Shown here one piece after another: positions 31,086-42,595 of a DNA stretch of 64,000 nucleotides. Numbering within the stretch: the first letter of the stretch is position 1; the number at the start of each line of letters is the position of its first letter. The stretch is taken from NCBI GenBank assembly GCA_037501455.1, contig CM074857.1:103263501-103327500 (forward strand), read 5' to 3'. The notes below the pieces were generated by a model. The model was not told where the DNA came from and made no database searches. It saw only the letters and a list, made by a program, of their open reading frames with translations. Position numbers and translations under genes: made by a program. This stretch comes from Lantana camara (taxonomy: Eukaryota; Streptophyta; Magnoliopsida; Lamiales; Verbenaceae).

Positions 31086-34000
31086 ATCCTGGACACATTC
31101 AGAAAGGTTGAGTTGAATATCCCCCTCCTTGATGCCATAAAGCAAATACCAAGGTATGCTAAATTTCTTAAAGAACTTTGTACAAATAAAAGGAAACTGC
31201 TAGGAAATGAGAAAATTTGCATGGGTGAAAATGTATCAGCTGTACTTTAGAGGAAACTCCCACCTAAATGCAAGGACCAAGGTATGTTTGCTATCCCATG
31301 CTAAATAGGAGATTTAGGCATAAATCACGCTATGTGTGATCTTGGTGCATCAATAAATTTTATACCTTTATCAGTCTATTCTTCATTGAATATAGGTCCT
31401 TTAAAAGGAACTGGAGTTATTATACAGTTAGCTGATAGATCAATAGTACATCCTGAAGGCGTCCTGGAAGATGTGCTTGTGCAGATTAATAATTTAGTAT
31501 TTCCTGCAGATTTCTTTGTGGTTAACATGGAAGATGAAAAGATATCTAAATCTTCAGATTTGCTGCTTGGAAGACCTTTTTTTAGCACAGCAAAAGCAAA
31601 GATTGATGTCTACAATGGAACGTTAACACTGGAATTTGATGGGGATTTGATTAAATTCAATGTTTATGAAGCTATGAAATTTCCATCTGAAAATATTTCA
31701 AATGTCTCTTCTATAGACATCATTGACAATTTTGTACAAGCTACCGCAAAGCTAGATTTTTATGATGAACTTTATTTAGCCTTAGAGGACAGCATTTATA
31801 TTGATCAATTGAAAGAATTAGAGGCTAAATATAAAGTGAAAGAAGAGATTAGTGAGGCTGTCTATGCACTGGAACCTCTGGAATCTACTAAAGTAAATAT
31901 GACTTGTAATAAATTAACTGCTTCCTATACTAAAACACTCCCTTCTGTTGTGCAGGCTCCAAAATTATAACTCAAACCTTTGCCATCGCATCTGAAGTAT
32001 GCATATTTGGGCAGTGATGAATCCTTACTAGTGATCATCTCTAACAAGTTATCTGAACTGGAAGAGGATAAACTGATAAGAGTTTTGAGGGAATTTAAGA
32101 CTGCTATGGGATGGACAATTGCAGATATAAAAGGTTTGAGTCCATCAACTTGTATGCATAAAATAATTCTAGAAGAGGATTGCAAACCAATCAGACAAGC
32201 CCAGAGAAGACTGAATCCCCCAATGATGGAAGTGGTAAAGAAAGAGGTCTTGAAGCTCTTAGATGCTGGTGTAATCTATCCTATTTCAGACAGTATGTGG
32301 GTAAGTCCAGTGCAAGTAGTCCCTAAAAAGACAGGTATAACAGTAATTGAAAATACAGCAGGTGAATTGGTCCCAACTAGAGTGTAAAATGGTTGGCGTG
32401 TATGCATGGATTATAGGAAATTGAATTCAGCCACCAAAAAGGATCACTTTCCTTTACCATTTATTGACCAAATGTTGGAAAGACTTGCAGGAAAAACGCA
32501 CTACTGTTGCCTTGATGGATATTCAGGATTTTATCAAATTCCAGTAGCATCGGAAGATCAAGAGAAGACCACATTCACATGTCCTTTTGGAACGTTTGCA
32601 TTCAGACGTATGCCTTTTGGACTGTGTAATGCACCAACCACTTTTCAAAGGTGTATGGTAAGCATCTTCTCTGAATATGTTGAAGATATAATAGAGGTTT
32701 TCATGGATGATTTCACTGTATATGGTAATTCCTTTGATGAATGCATGAATAATTTGGCAAAAGTTTTAGAAAAGTGTTTAGAAAATAACCTTGTTTTAAA
32801 TTATGAAAAATGCCATTTTATGGTTGATCAAGGTTTAATTTTAGGCCATATAGTGTCAGTTAGAGGCATTGAAGTTGATAAATCAAAAATAGATGTTATT
32901 GAATCCCTACCTTACCCCTCGACTGTGAGGGAGATTCGTTCTTTTCTTGGACATGCAGGTTTATACAGAAGGTTCATAAAAGATTTCTCAAAAATAACTC
33001 AACCCTTGTGTAAATTACTGCAAAAAGAGGTAGAGTTTCAGTTCGACCAAGCCTGCAAGGAGGCTTTTGATTTACTGAAAATGAAACTGACATCAGCACC
33101 CATAATCCAAGCACCTAACTGGAATCATCCTTTTGAACTAATGTGTGATGCCAGTAATTATGCGATAGGAGTTGTTTTGGGGCAGAAGATAAATAAATCA
33201 CCCTATGTGATTTATTATGCATCAAGAATGTTGGATGCAGCTCAAATCAATTATACCACAACTGAAAAAGAACTTTTAGCCATTGTGTTTGCTTTAGATA
33301 AATTTCGTGCATATCTTCTAGGTACTAAAGTGATTATTTATTCTGATCACACAGCCTTGAGGTACCTGCTGAAGAAAAAGGAAGCAAAACCAAGACTAAT
33401 ACGCTGGATATTACTGATGCAAGAGTTTGATATTGAAATCAGGGACAAAAGAGGATCAGAGAATTTTGTAGCTGATCATCTAAGTAGACTCCTGGTAAGT
33501 AAAAGCTCACCACCAATTAGAGAAGAATTTCCAGATGAGCAGTTATTCCTGGTCACTGAAGGTAAGGTAAGGTCATCCCTAACACCTAACCCATGGTATG
33601 CAGACATAGTAAATTATTTGGCATCTAATATCTTTCCAGAAAAATTATCCAGAACAGAGAAGGATAAAATTAAAAGTGATGCTAAATATTATGCATGGGA
33701 TGAACCTTATTTATGGAAATATTGTGCAGATCAAGTTATCAGAAGATGTGTGAATGATGAAGAAATCAATTCAGTTTTACAATTTTGTCATTCACATGCC
33801 TGTGGAGGTCACTTTGGACCAAAAAGAACTGCAAGAAAAGTGTTAGAATGTGGCCTTTACTGGCCAACATTGTTTCGAGATGCTTTTGTATTTTGCAAGG
33901 CATGTGAAAACTGTCAGAAAACAGGAAATTTGAACTCAAGAAATCAAATGCCTATGTCCCATATTTTAATCTGTGAAATATTTGATGTATGGGGCATAGA

Positions 34001-34892
34001 TTTTATGGGGCCATTTCCTAATTCTTCTGGCAATTTTTACATCCTGCTTGCAGTTGATTATGTTTCTAAATGGATTGAAGCCAAAGCAACACGTACTAAT
34101 GATGCTAAAACTGTTGTAGGTTTTCTAAAATCAAATATTTTCAACAGATTTGGGACACCAAGAGCTATTATCAGTGATAGGGGAACCCATTTCTGCAGTA
34201 AAATTATAGCAGCTCTGTTGAAGAAATACAATGTTACACACCGTACATCAACAGCATATCACCCACAAACTAGTGGACAAGCTGAAGTTTCAAACCGTGA
34301 AGTAAAAAGTATTCTGGAAAAAACAGTAAATCCTAATAGGAAGGATTGGAGTTTAAGGCTTGATGATCCATTATGGGCTTACAGAACAGCCTATAAAACA
34401 CCCATTGGTATGTCTCCATATAGGTTAGTGTTTGGAAAAGCTTGTCATTTACCTGTGGAAATAGAACATAAAGCTTTGTGGGCAATAAGACAGTGTAACA
34501 TGAAGATAGATAATGCTGGAACTCATAGAAAGTTGCAATTGCAAGAATTAGAGGAATTAAGGAATGAAGCATATGAAAGTGCTAGATTATATAAAGAAAG
34601 GACCAAGAATTTTCATGATAAGATGATTTCCAGAAAAACCTTTCAAATTGGACAGAAAGTGCTATTGTTTCACACTCGATTGAAACTTTTTCCTGGAAAA
34701 TTAAGATCAAGATGGATAGGGCCGTTTGTTGTTACTGATGTTTTTCCTTATGGTGCAGTGGCAATTAAGAGTGTAGAAATAGGAAAAGCATTTAAAGTCA
34801 ATGGCCATCGTTTAAAACCGTTTTCTGAAGGATTCAAAGATCATACCGTGGAGGAAGTCCATTTGGACAACCCCATTCCCTCATCCCCATAA
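31086..34892 (+). pseudogene. pol pseudogene of F (PR-RT-RH-INT)
   Basis: It continues the second gag frame. In-frame stops at 31248, 31302, 31968 and 32385 break the protease and the start of RT; from 32406 to 34892 the frame is open (828 codons). Protease: CDLGASINFIPLSVY (catalytic Asp at 31338). [21 protein letters not shown] and FMDD at 32700-32711. RNase [12 protein letters not shown] and [17 protein letters not shown]. Integrase: finger from about 33790 ([11 protein letters not shown]...CKACENC), then [16 protein letters not shown] and GQAEVSNRE for the catalytic D, D, E. The RT to integrase part may still encode an intact protein, but the upstream stops prevent a full polyprotein. Confidence 0.9.
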
Positions 34893-35345
34893 TAACAGGG
34901 TGATTGTCTAGCCTAGGACATTAAACAAAGGCGCTTGATGGGAGGCAACCCATTAATTTTTGACTAATCTATTTTGATATTCCAATTCATAACTGAGATT
35001 TTTGATAAGGAACCATTTTTCTGTTTATTTCAGGTAGTAGCAATTGAGCACAGTCAGGTAAATGAATCTTTACTCATGATCATCCCTTAAACTCATCCCA
35101 TAAGCCTTTTTCCATACTTGGTGAAATAAAATAGATTTGAAAAGAAAAGAAAGTGTTATACGCTTTATTCCTTAAAAGTTTTATTAATTGGAAAAACGTT
35201 TTAAGAAAATATAGAACACACTTTTAAGGAAACGTTTCATCTTCAAACCCTCAGAATTTCGAACCAAAAAATTCTTTCTCCTTCTGCCAAGAAACGCAAC
35301 CATCCTCCTCTCACTATCTTCAACCACTGCAACCCTCGCCGGAAT
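34893..35345 (+). other. Spacer between pol and the third frame of F
   Basis: Non-coding. It holds GGCGCTTGATGGGAGGCAAC, a sequence I recognise as recurrent after pol in Athila-type elements. A TTTATTTCAG at about 35020-35035 is a plausible splice acceptor for a subgenomic RNA. Confidence 0.55.
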
Positions 35346-37280
35346 ATGAAGACAAGATCTGAGAAGCCCAATCCTTCGCCTATACCATACAAAAGAAAGG
35401 TTACACAGAAGAGACGGGTTCTGAAAACTACCCCTAAACTAGCAGAACCCGTACATGCAGAGGAGGTGGCGCCACCAATCAATACCCCATCACCACCCCC
35501 TGAGACTGCACCGAAAACTTCAACTCCTCAAGAAGAACCAAACCCTAACCCTTCCCCTCCTATTAGTACGACCCCTACAACCCTTGAACCCCCTGTAATT
35601 GTGGTGGAAGAACACCGGCAGACCATAGATCCTACTTTGGGTTCAATTTTGAAGCAAGTCAGGTAATCCTATGAACCCAAGAAAAGGAAATTTCAATTGA
35701 GAGATGAAGAAGCTGAAGGAGAGCCATCTAATCCTCAAGAACCTGAGAAATCACAACAGAAATCGAAGAAGAAGAAGAGTACGAGAAAGAAATTTAAAAA
35801 GAAGGAGAAAACTGAGAAGAAAAAGAAGCCCTCTTCAACTGATGCTAAAGAGTTAAAGGCAGCAGAAACTCTTATGCAAATGGATGAACCAATTGAAGAA
35901 GGACAAGGGAAAAATCAAGAAGAAGCAGTTGAGGAAACTGAAGAGAGATACAAAACTGCAGAAGAGGGAAATAATGAAGAAGAAGGGGATACAAATGTTC
36001 ATGCAGAGATGGAACAGGAAATTGGTGATACTCTAGAAGATGAAGAAGAAAATGTAGCAGAAGAGGAAGAGCATGTTGAGAAAGAGCAGGTAGAAGTGCC
36101 TATCCAACCTACACAGAAAACACATCTCCCCAAGAAGCAAAAAAGAAGCAGAGTACCAAATTCTAGGACCCCTGCCCCTGCGAGATTCCAAAACCTTGGA
36201 GGACACCTCAAATTCACTGCCAAAATAGAAAAAACAAGGTACAATCAAGTTAAAGAACTTTCTATTGCTATTGCTAAGAAAATTGATGTGCCTACTCTTG
36301 AAAAATTTGAGCTGATTGAACCTGTCTATGCCTTGCTTAATAACATAGGATGGAAATAGTTTTTGGAAATAGACATATACATCTATTATGAACTCACAAT
36401 GGAATTTTATTCAACTTTTAAATTCCTGAAAAAGCAAGCCTGTAATTGGGATGAAGACGGTGTTATCACATTCAGACTGCTAGGCAAAAGAATTAGTTAT
36501 TCAATTAACCAATTCTGTGAAGTTTTGCAATTTGATCATTTTCCTGTTAATGGGGAAACTGATGTAGTGTGCTTAGGAGATTTTCCCCAAGAATTTGATC
36601 CTGATGAAGCCTTTAAGCAGTTAACTGATGGCAAATATGACAAGTTTGATGATGCCAAGAGCATTTACTTAAATGATCCTGTTGTAGTTTATGCTCATAG
36701 ATTGCTATCAATGCTTTTCTCCCAAAGAACTGAAGGTTCAAGTACAATAACTAAATCTGAACTATACTTTTTGTGGGCTATGTGGAACAATTGGAAAGTA
36801 AATATAGGTTTTTGGGCTGCTGTGCACATTAATGATTGCATAAAATGGAATAGGCCACTTAAATTAGGACATCTAATCACTCACATTGCTGTGCATGAAG
36901 AACTTCTTGACTTGAATGATCATGATCTTACTCTACATTCTGAAGTTTCTCCATTAGATGAACATGTACTGCTTAACAAGAGAATACTCCAAAGAAAAGA
37001 TGGAGTATTGTGCTTTCCTGGTGCAGGTGCAGTTCCTGTTACAAAAAGCAAGAGTAAAGATCCCCAACCTGAGGCCACCACTAGCACTGCCAACACTGCA
37101 CAATTGGACAGAATCGAAACACTCCTCACAACAGTCCTAGCCAAGATGGAAAAATATGAAAAATCAGTGGAAAAACTTCCAGCGATGGAGAAATCAATGG
37201 ACATCATGGCAACCCACATGGCAGGAGTGGAAACTGACATTGAGGCCATCAAGAAAGGCCTCAACATTGGCACTCACTAA
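35346..37280 (+). pseudogene. Third open region of F, in env position
   Basis: A single frame of about 644 codons is broken by stops at 35664 and 36357. Part 1 is proline- and lysine-rich. Part 2 is strongly acidic and lysine-rich (EEGNNEEEGDT, EQEIGDTLEDEEEN). Part 3 (from about 36363) is globular, with FRLLGKRISYSINQFCEVLQFD, ending in a coiled coil (LDRIETLLTTVLAKMEKYEKS) at about 37100-37270. This matches the post-pol protein of Athila elements, sometimes called env-like. I see no signal peptide or transmembrane segment in it, so an envelope role is not supported by this sequence. Function unknown. Confidence 0.75.
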
Positions 37281-37342
37281 ATGACATACAGGGAAGTCCT
37301 CCGTTTCTTTCTGTCTATCAACATTGAGGACAATGTGAATTA

Positions 37343-37361
37343 GGGGGGGGGGGGGGGGGGG
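37343..37361 (+). repeat. 19-G run after the third frame of F
   Basis: It follows ATTGAGGACAATGTGAATTA. Athila elements often have a G-rich tract here as well as at the 3' LTR; it could act as an extra polypurine tract. Confidence 0.8.
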
Positions 37362-38386
37362 AGTAGGAAGCGTTAAAATTTTTACTTATGTTGACTGCTG
37401 CCTTAATTATTTTTGTTGATAACAGGCTTATAGCCTGTTTTAGATGGTTCCTTTAAGATTTTTGACTAATTTTTGTGGCTATTTGCTAGCTAGTGTTACT
37501 GCTATAAGAAGATGTGAACCTGATAACCTCATGTGCAACATGTTTTGATTTGAGAACTTATGAACATGAAAAATGGGTTGAAATAACATGAATTTCCATG
37601 CTTGATTTTTGGAGTTGATCAAATTTATAAGATTTTTAGCTCTGATAGAGAATGTTTTTGAATTTGGATTAATGGTTGAAAACTAAAATTGCATGCAATA
37701 AATTGGACCTGCATGTGTGAAAAAGTGTGTAATTTTTGGACTATCTAAGGAATGTTGAATGCTAATGTTAATGTTGATTAAGGGATTATGTTATGAATAA
37801 GGTTGTAATGCCATTTAGCTTCTGAATAAGACTTTTATAGCCATTGCTTTCTGAATAAGGCTGTTTCAGCCATTTGCTTGATGCAATCCGTTCGTTTCAC
37901 TCCGCTGGTTACCTAAGGCTAAATACAAATCATAAATTGAAAAATGGGTGACCATGAGTGATGCACTTGGTGCAGTCTAGGGATAGTCATATATTACCAA
38001 AGCGGTATTATGACCCGAAATAGACAACGTTTTGAATTTTGGTATAAATGTTCTGTTGGAACCCTCACTTTATCTTTTGTTTTGCTGGAATTCAGACAGT
38101 CCAAAATAAGCACCCTTTGATCATATGTTGTGATTGTTATTTGGTAAATATGCATGATTAAATGAATTCTAAATTCCTCAACATTCTCTAGCAAGTTAAA
38201 TACTTAAGATTTGTTCTTTTCCATTTTGAAAGGCTGTGGGAACTTGTTATCAAACTCATTTTTATGTTCACATTTTCTCATTGATAAACCGTGGGGCTGA
38301 GGTGGTTTGATGGGGATCATCTTACAATTTGTTAGGAATAGATGTTGTTGCTTAGGGACAAGCAAAAGTCTAAGTATGGGGGGATT
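37362..38386 (+). other. 3' untranslated region of F
   Basis: AT-rich and without a coding frame I recognise. It ends with the polypurine tract ATGGGGGGATT at 38376-38386. Confidence 0.8.
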
Positions 38387-39843
38387 TGATAGTATGCATA
38401 AAATACATAAAAATATCTTTCTTTTCCCCCTGAATTGGATTAGATTGCTACTTAATTTGCTTTTATTTGGCTTTTGCAGAAATATGTTGATAAATGAGGG
38501 ATTTGGCAGAATCATGAAGAAAAAGATGCTAAGTGTTGAAAATGCCTGAGCCATGACCCCAATGCATGATCATCCCTAAGGCTAATGCACGTAAAGCAGA
38601 CCACGGTCAACAAGTACGGCTGACTCCTCTTGTTGGGACAGGTGACACACATGCAACAGCTTGCTAAAATGGCTGACATGCAAGAAGATTGATCCTGTAT
38701 TTTTGAGTTTCAAGAGTCCTAATCATGTTTTTGGGGACTTGTAAAAAGTTATTTTGTCCCCCCTTGATCATTGTAATTGATAGACTTAAGGATATTTTAT
38801 TTAAGCTAGTTAAATGGGGGGGGGAAGAAAAAGGAGACTTTAGAGAAGATTCAGAAAAAAACTAGGAAATAGCAGCAGCTAGCAGCAGAAACAACGAGGG
38901 ATTTCTTCCTTAAAATTGTGCTCGTTTCTGGACTTGAAGTATTTTAGTTTCGGTTTTTCTTTTATGTTTTACAGTTTAGCTTATGATCAAAATATCTACT
39001 GTCCATTTTGCATGATGATCCGTGGCTGAATATTTCTGTCTTAGTTAGGTTGTATCTTTACTCCTTGCCAACATTTATGAGATCTAAGTGAATGAATGCG
39101 AATCTAATCCATGGTATTTATGCATGCTTTGAACGTATTTATATGAGTTGTTTTCAAATCATCTTTCTGATCAATCGATGCCTAGATGACAACTCGATAA
39201 GGTTATACTGATACTTGATACGTAATAGTCTTGTAAAGGTATACAAGAATCACACATCATTGAGAGTTTACCACCATGTTTACTCAATAAAATGATGAGG
39301 CATCCGTAATATGATTTCATAAGTCCAAGCTTCTTGAGATTTTGGATCATGATTAGTGTCCTTTTGGTGCTCAATGCTATCATATAGTTAAATCCTAGAT
39401 ACTTGTTCGCGGGACTGCTATGTGGTAAGAATTTAATTAAAGAGCTTCTCTTGATTAAGTTAAAAATAAGAAAGGATGATATAGATAAGCTTCTTGTCTA
39501 TTGTAAGTTAATCTACCATTTGATTAGATTCGATTTTTGCATCAAGGATTAAATACAGGCATGGAATGAAGTAACAACTTAGCTAAGATATTTCTTTCAT
39601 AATCAACCTTCACAACTCTCTTTATTTTTAGTCTTAGTCATTTGAAGAAATCTGGTTTTATGCTTTAAAATAGTTTGTTTTAATTACATAACACCCCCCC
39701 TCTAAGTCTCTTTTGAATATTCTCTTGGATACATTGAATATAAATCCATCTAGTCCCTTGGGTTCGACCATTTACTGCTATATTACAATTTTATATTTTG
39801 TACGGTAAGTAAAGGATTTAATTGATGGATTCGGCAACCATCA
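38387..39843 (+). repeat. 3' LTR of F, full length
   Basis: 1457 bp from TGATAGTATG to ACCATCA, followed by ATTCA. Its last 345 bases (from about 39499) have no counterpart in the 5' LTR. Confidence 0.9.
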
Positions 39844-39848
39844 ATTCA

Positions 39849-41850
39849 ATTGCTTCATTAAATCTGATGTTCCATGATCTAGACGCTTGCTTAAGACCAT
39901 AGATTGATCTATTAAGCTTGCATACCATATGCTCTTGATTTCTGGCTATAAAGCCTTCAGATTGAGCCATGTTTATCTCTTCTTGAAGATGCCCGTTCAA
40001 AAAGGCAGTCTTCACATCCATTTGCCATATATCTTAATCATAATTAGAGGTAATTGAGAGAAGAATTCTTATGGACTTAAGCATTGCTACGGGCGAGAAG
40101 GTTTCATCGTAATTGATACCTTCTTTCTGAGTATAACCCTTTGCCACAAGCCTTGCTTTAAAGGTTTCAACCTTTCCGTCCACTCCTTTTTTTCACTTCT
40201 AGACCCATTTGCATCCAATAGGTTTAATGCCCTCAGGTGCCTTTACAAGCTCCCAGACTTTATTAGAATACATTGAATATAACTCAGATTCCATGGCTTT
40301 AACCCAACGGTCATCATCTATATCTTTTATAGCTTCATCATATGTGATAGGATCAGAGATATAAGATTCAACCACTTGGGTTAATCCTAAGTATCTGTCA
40401 GGTGCCCTGACAATCCTCCCACTACAACGAGGTTGTTGTGTACATGTCCCTACATCATATGTTGTATCTGGTACATCATATGTATCCAACATATTTTCAG
40501 TTATTATGGGTTCTTGGAGTTCAGTATCTGATACTATCATTTCTTCTAACACTATTTTGCTTCTACCCTTGTGGTCATTTACGAAATCGTCTTCGAGATA
40601 TTTAGCATTAGTGCTTACAAACACTTTATGATCTCTCGGATCGTAAAATATCCCACCTCCTGTTCCTTTAGAATAACCTATGAACAAACAATCCTTTGTT
40701 CTCGATTCCAACTTGTCAGGATCCTATCTTAACACATGGGCTGGGCTTCCCCATATCCGAAGATAGGAGATACTAGGCTTCCGCCCTCGCCACAGTTCCA
40801 TTGGTGTTTTAGGAACTGACTTGGATGGAACATGGTTTAATATGTGAGCTGCCGTTTCGAGAGCAAAGCCCCAAAACGAACTTGGTAGGGTAGCATGACT
40901 CATCATGGATCTTACCATTTCCATTAGAGTTCTATTTCTCCTTTCTGCAACACCATTCTGTTGGGGTGTACCCGGTGTAGATAACTGAGATTTAATCCCA
41001 TTTGCAGTGAGAAATTCTAGAAACTCTGTAGACAAATACTCTTCACCACGATCTGATCGAAGTGTCTTGATACGTTTTCCAATTTGATTCTCGACTTCAG
41101 CCTTATATTCTCTGAACTTTTCAAAAGTTTCAGACTTATGTCTCATCAAATAGATGTATCCGTATCTGGAATAATCATCTGTAAAAGTGATGAAATACTC
41201 AAAACCTCCTCTTGCTTGAATACTCATAGGACCACACACATCCGTATAAATTAATTCAAGAAACTCTGTAGCTCGATTACCTTTGGTCTTAAAAGACCTC
41301 TTGGTCATTTTTCCTTCTATATAGGATTCGCAGACTGGAAGTTCTGTCAAGTCCAAAGGACTTAATAGTCTATCCAAAATTAGTCTTTGGATCCTATTCG
41401 GATTAATATGACCAAGGCGTAGGTTCCATTTGTAAGCCTCGTTAAGCATAGGAGTTTTTCTTTTGGATAATAAGTCAAGTTTTGCAGTGTTAACTTCGGA
41501 ATTAGGGTTTTTATCGGGGTATAATAAGAAACGACCATCGTTTATTATACCAGAGCAAATAAACCTTTTATTATTCTTAATGGTTAAACATCGTTCAAAA
41601 TAAACACTAAAACCATTATTCATTAAACAACTAACAGAAATCAGATTTCTGCGAATAGACGTACATATAAAATGTCTTTTAAAATCAAAACCCTACTGCC
41701 AAAATATAATTCTACAGTCCTTACTGCTAATACAGATATACTAGTATTATCTCCGAGCAGTAGCTGTATCTCGCCGTCTTCAAGCTTCCTGGTTAGCTTG
41801 AATCCCTGCAATGAATTGCAGATAGGATTAGTTAAACCCGAGTCCACACA
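39849..41850 (-). pseudogene. pol pseudogene of E: PR, INT, RT start
   Basis: Reading leftward on the minus strand: protease DSGLTNPICNS (about 41847-41800), a frameshift, integrase finger and core 41623-40724 (KWNLRLGHI, then [17 protein letters not shown] and [11 protein letters not shown] with the catalytic D, D, E), an in-frame stop at 40724-40726, then the linker with VRAPDRYLGL and IGCKWV (40711-40199). A broken stretch follows, then RT QMDVKTAFLNGHLQEEI (near 40021) and YGLKQASRSWNIRFNEAIE. F cuts RT right after this. At least two stops and one or two shifts. Confidence 0.82.
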
Positions 41851-41903
41851 CTAGGAATCTGGTGGACTTCCAACTAAACATACTTCTAATAAACAAGATA
41901 TCA

Positions 41904-42595
41904 TCATACCTTGCGCAGATGACTTAGCAGGAGACTAGCTAAGTATTTTGGGCAATTCCTTTTCCAGTGCCCATTACATCCACAATGGAAACATTTTCCT
42001 TTGCTTGGCTTAGCTTTTTTCTGTTGAACCTTACCTTTAGGATTGGAAACTTTTCCCTTTCCTGTCTTCCACTTATTTTCTTTTGGAGCCGTGGAAGTCG
42101 ATGCCTGTGCCAGGAGAACTATTCCCTTAGCTTTCATTACCCCTTCTGCCACCTTGAGTTCATTCATTAGTTCAGGCAGCGTGAAATCCAACTTTTTCAC
42201 AGAATAATTCTGCCTGAACGTATCAAATGATTTTGGCAGAGAGCACAGGATTATGTCCTGTTTATTGAGATTATCCATCTTAGCACCAAGGCTCCCAATC
42301 TCGTTCAGATAAGCCATCATGTTCATAACATGATCCTGAACAGGTGATCCTTTAGACATCTTAGTTACCAACAACCTTCTCATCAGCTCGTGCCTACGTG
42401 CACGTTTCTGTCCACCAAACATCTGATGAAAATGTTCCATCATGTTCTTAGCAGTAGGCATCTCATGCATTTGATGTTTAAGAACATTTGAGACAGATGC
42501 CAGGATATAAGACATAGCCAGATCATTATTCTTGATCCACTTGGCATAGGTGTCTTTCAAAGCCTAGGTGGCTGTGGTTTCTGGTACTCCCGGAC
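41904..42595 (-). pseudogene. gag pseudogene of E, C-terminal part
   Basis: The open frame from about 42560 to 41904 encodes the capsid part (KDTYAKWIKNNDLAMSYIL, ELMRRLLVTKMSKG) and a CCHC knuckle CFHCGCNGHWKRNC. A stop near 42562 separates it from PGVPETTAT upstream, where G inserted. The N-terminal piece is at 62833-62696. Confidence 0.82.

Larger units (their letters stand above)
28157..39843 (+). mobile_element. Athila-type Gypsy element F
   Basis: An 11.7-kb element with target duplication ATTCA (28152-28156 and 39844-39848) inside the RT of E. It has 5' and 3' LTRs, a TGGCGCCGTTGTCGGGGA primer site, gag, protease to integrase, a third open region after pol, and a G-rich tract before the 3' LTR. 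The protease motif DLGAS, the primer site and the post-pol frame point to the Athila lineage. The 5' LTR lacks about 343 bases at its 3' end. Coding frames carry one shift and several stops. Confidence 0.92.

Noticed and set aside
38204..38549. Open frames at the 3' UTR and LTR border of F
   Set aside because: They span the polypurine tract and LTR start; they have no similarity to known proteins.
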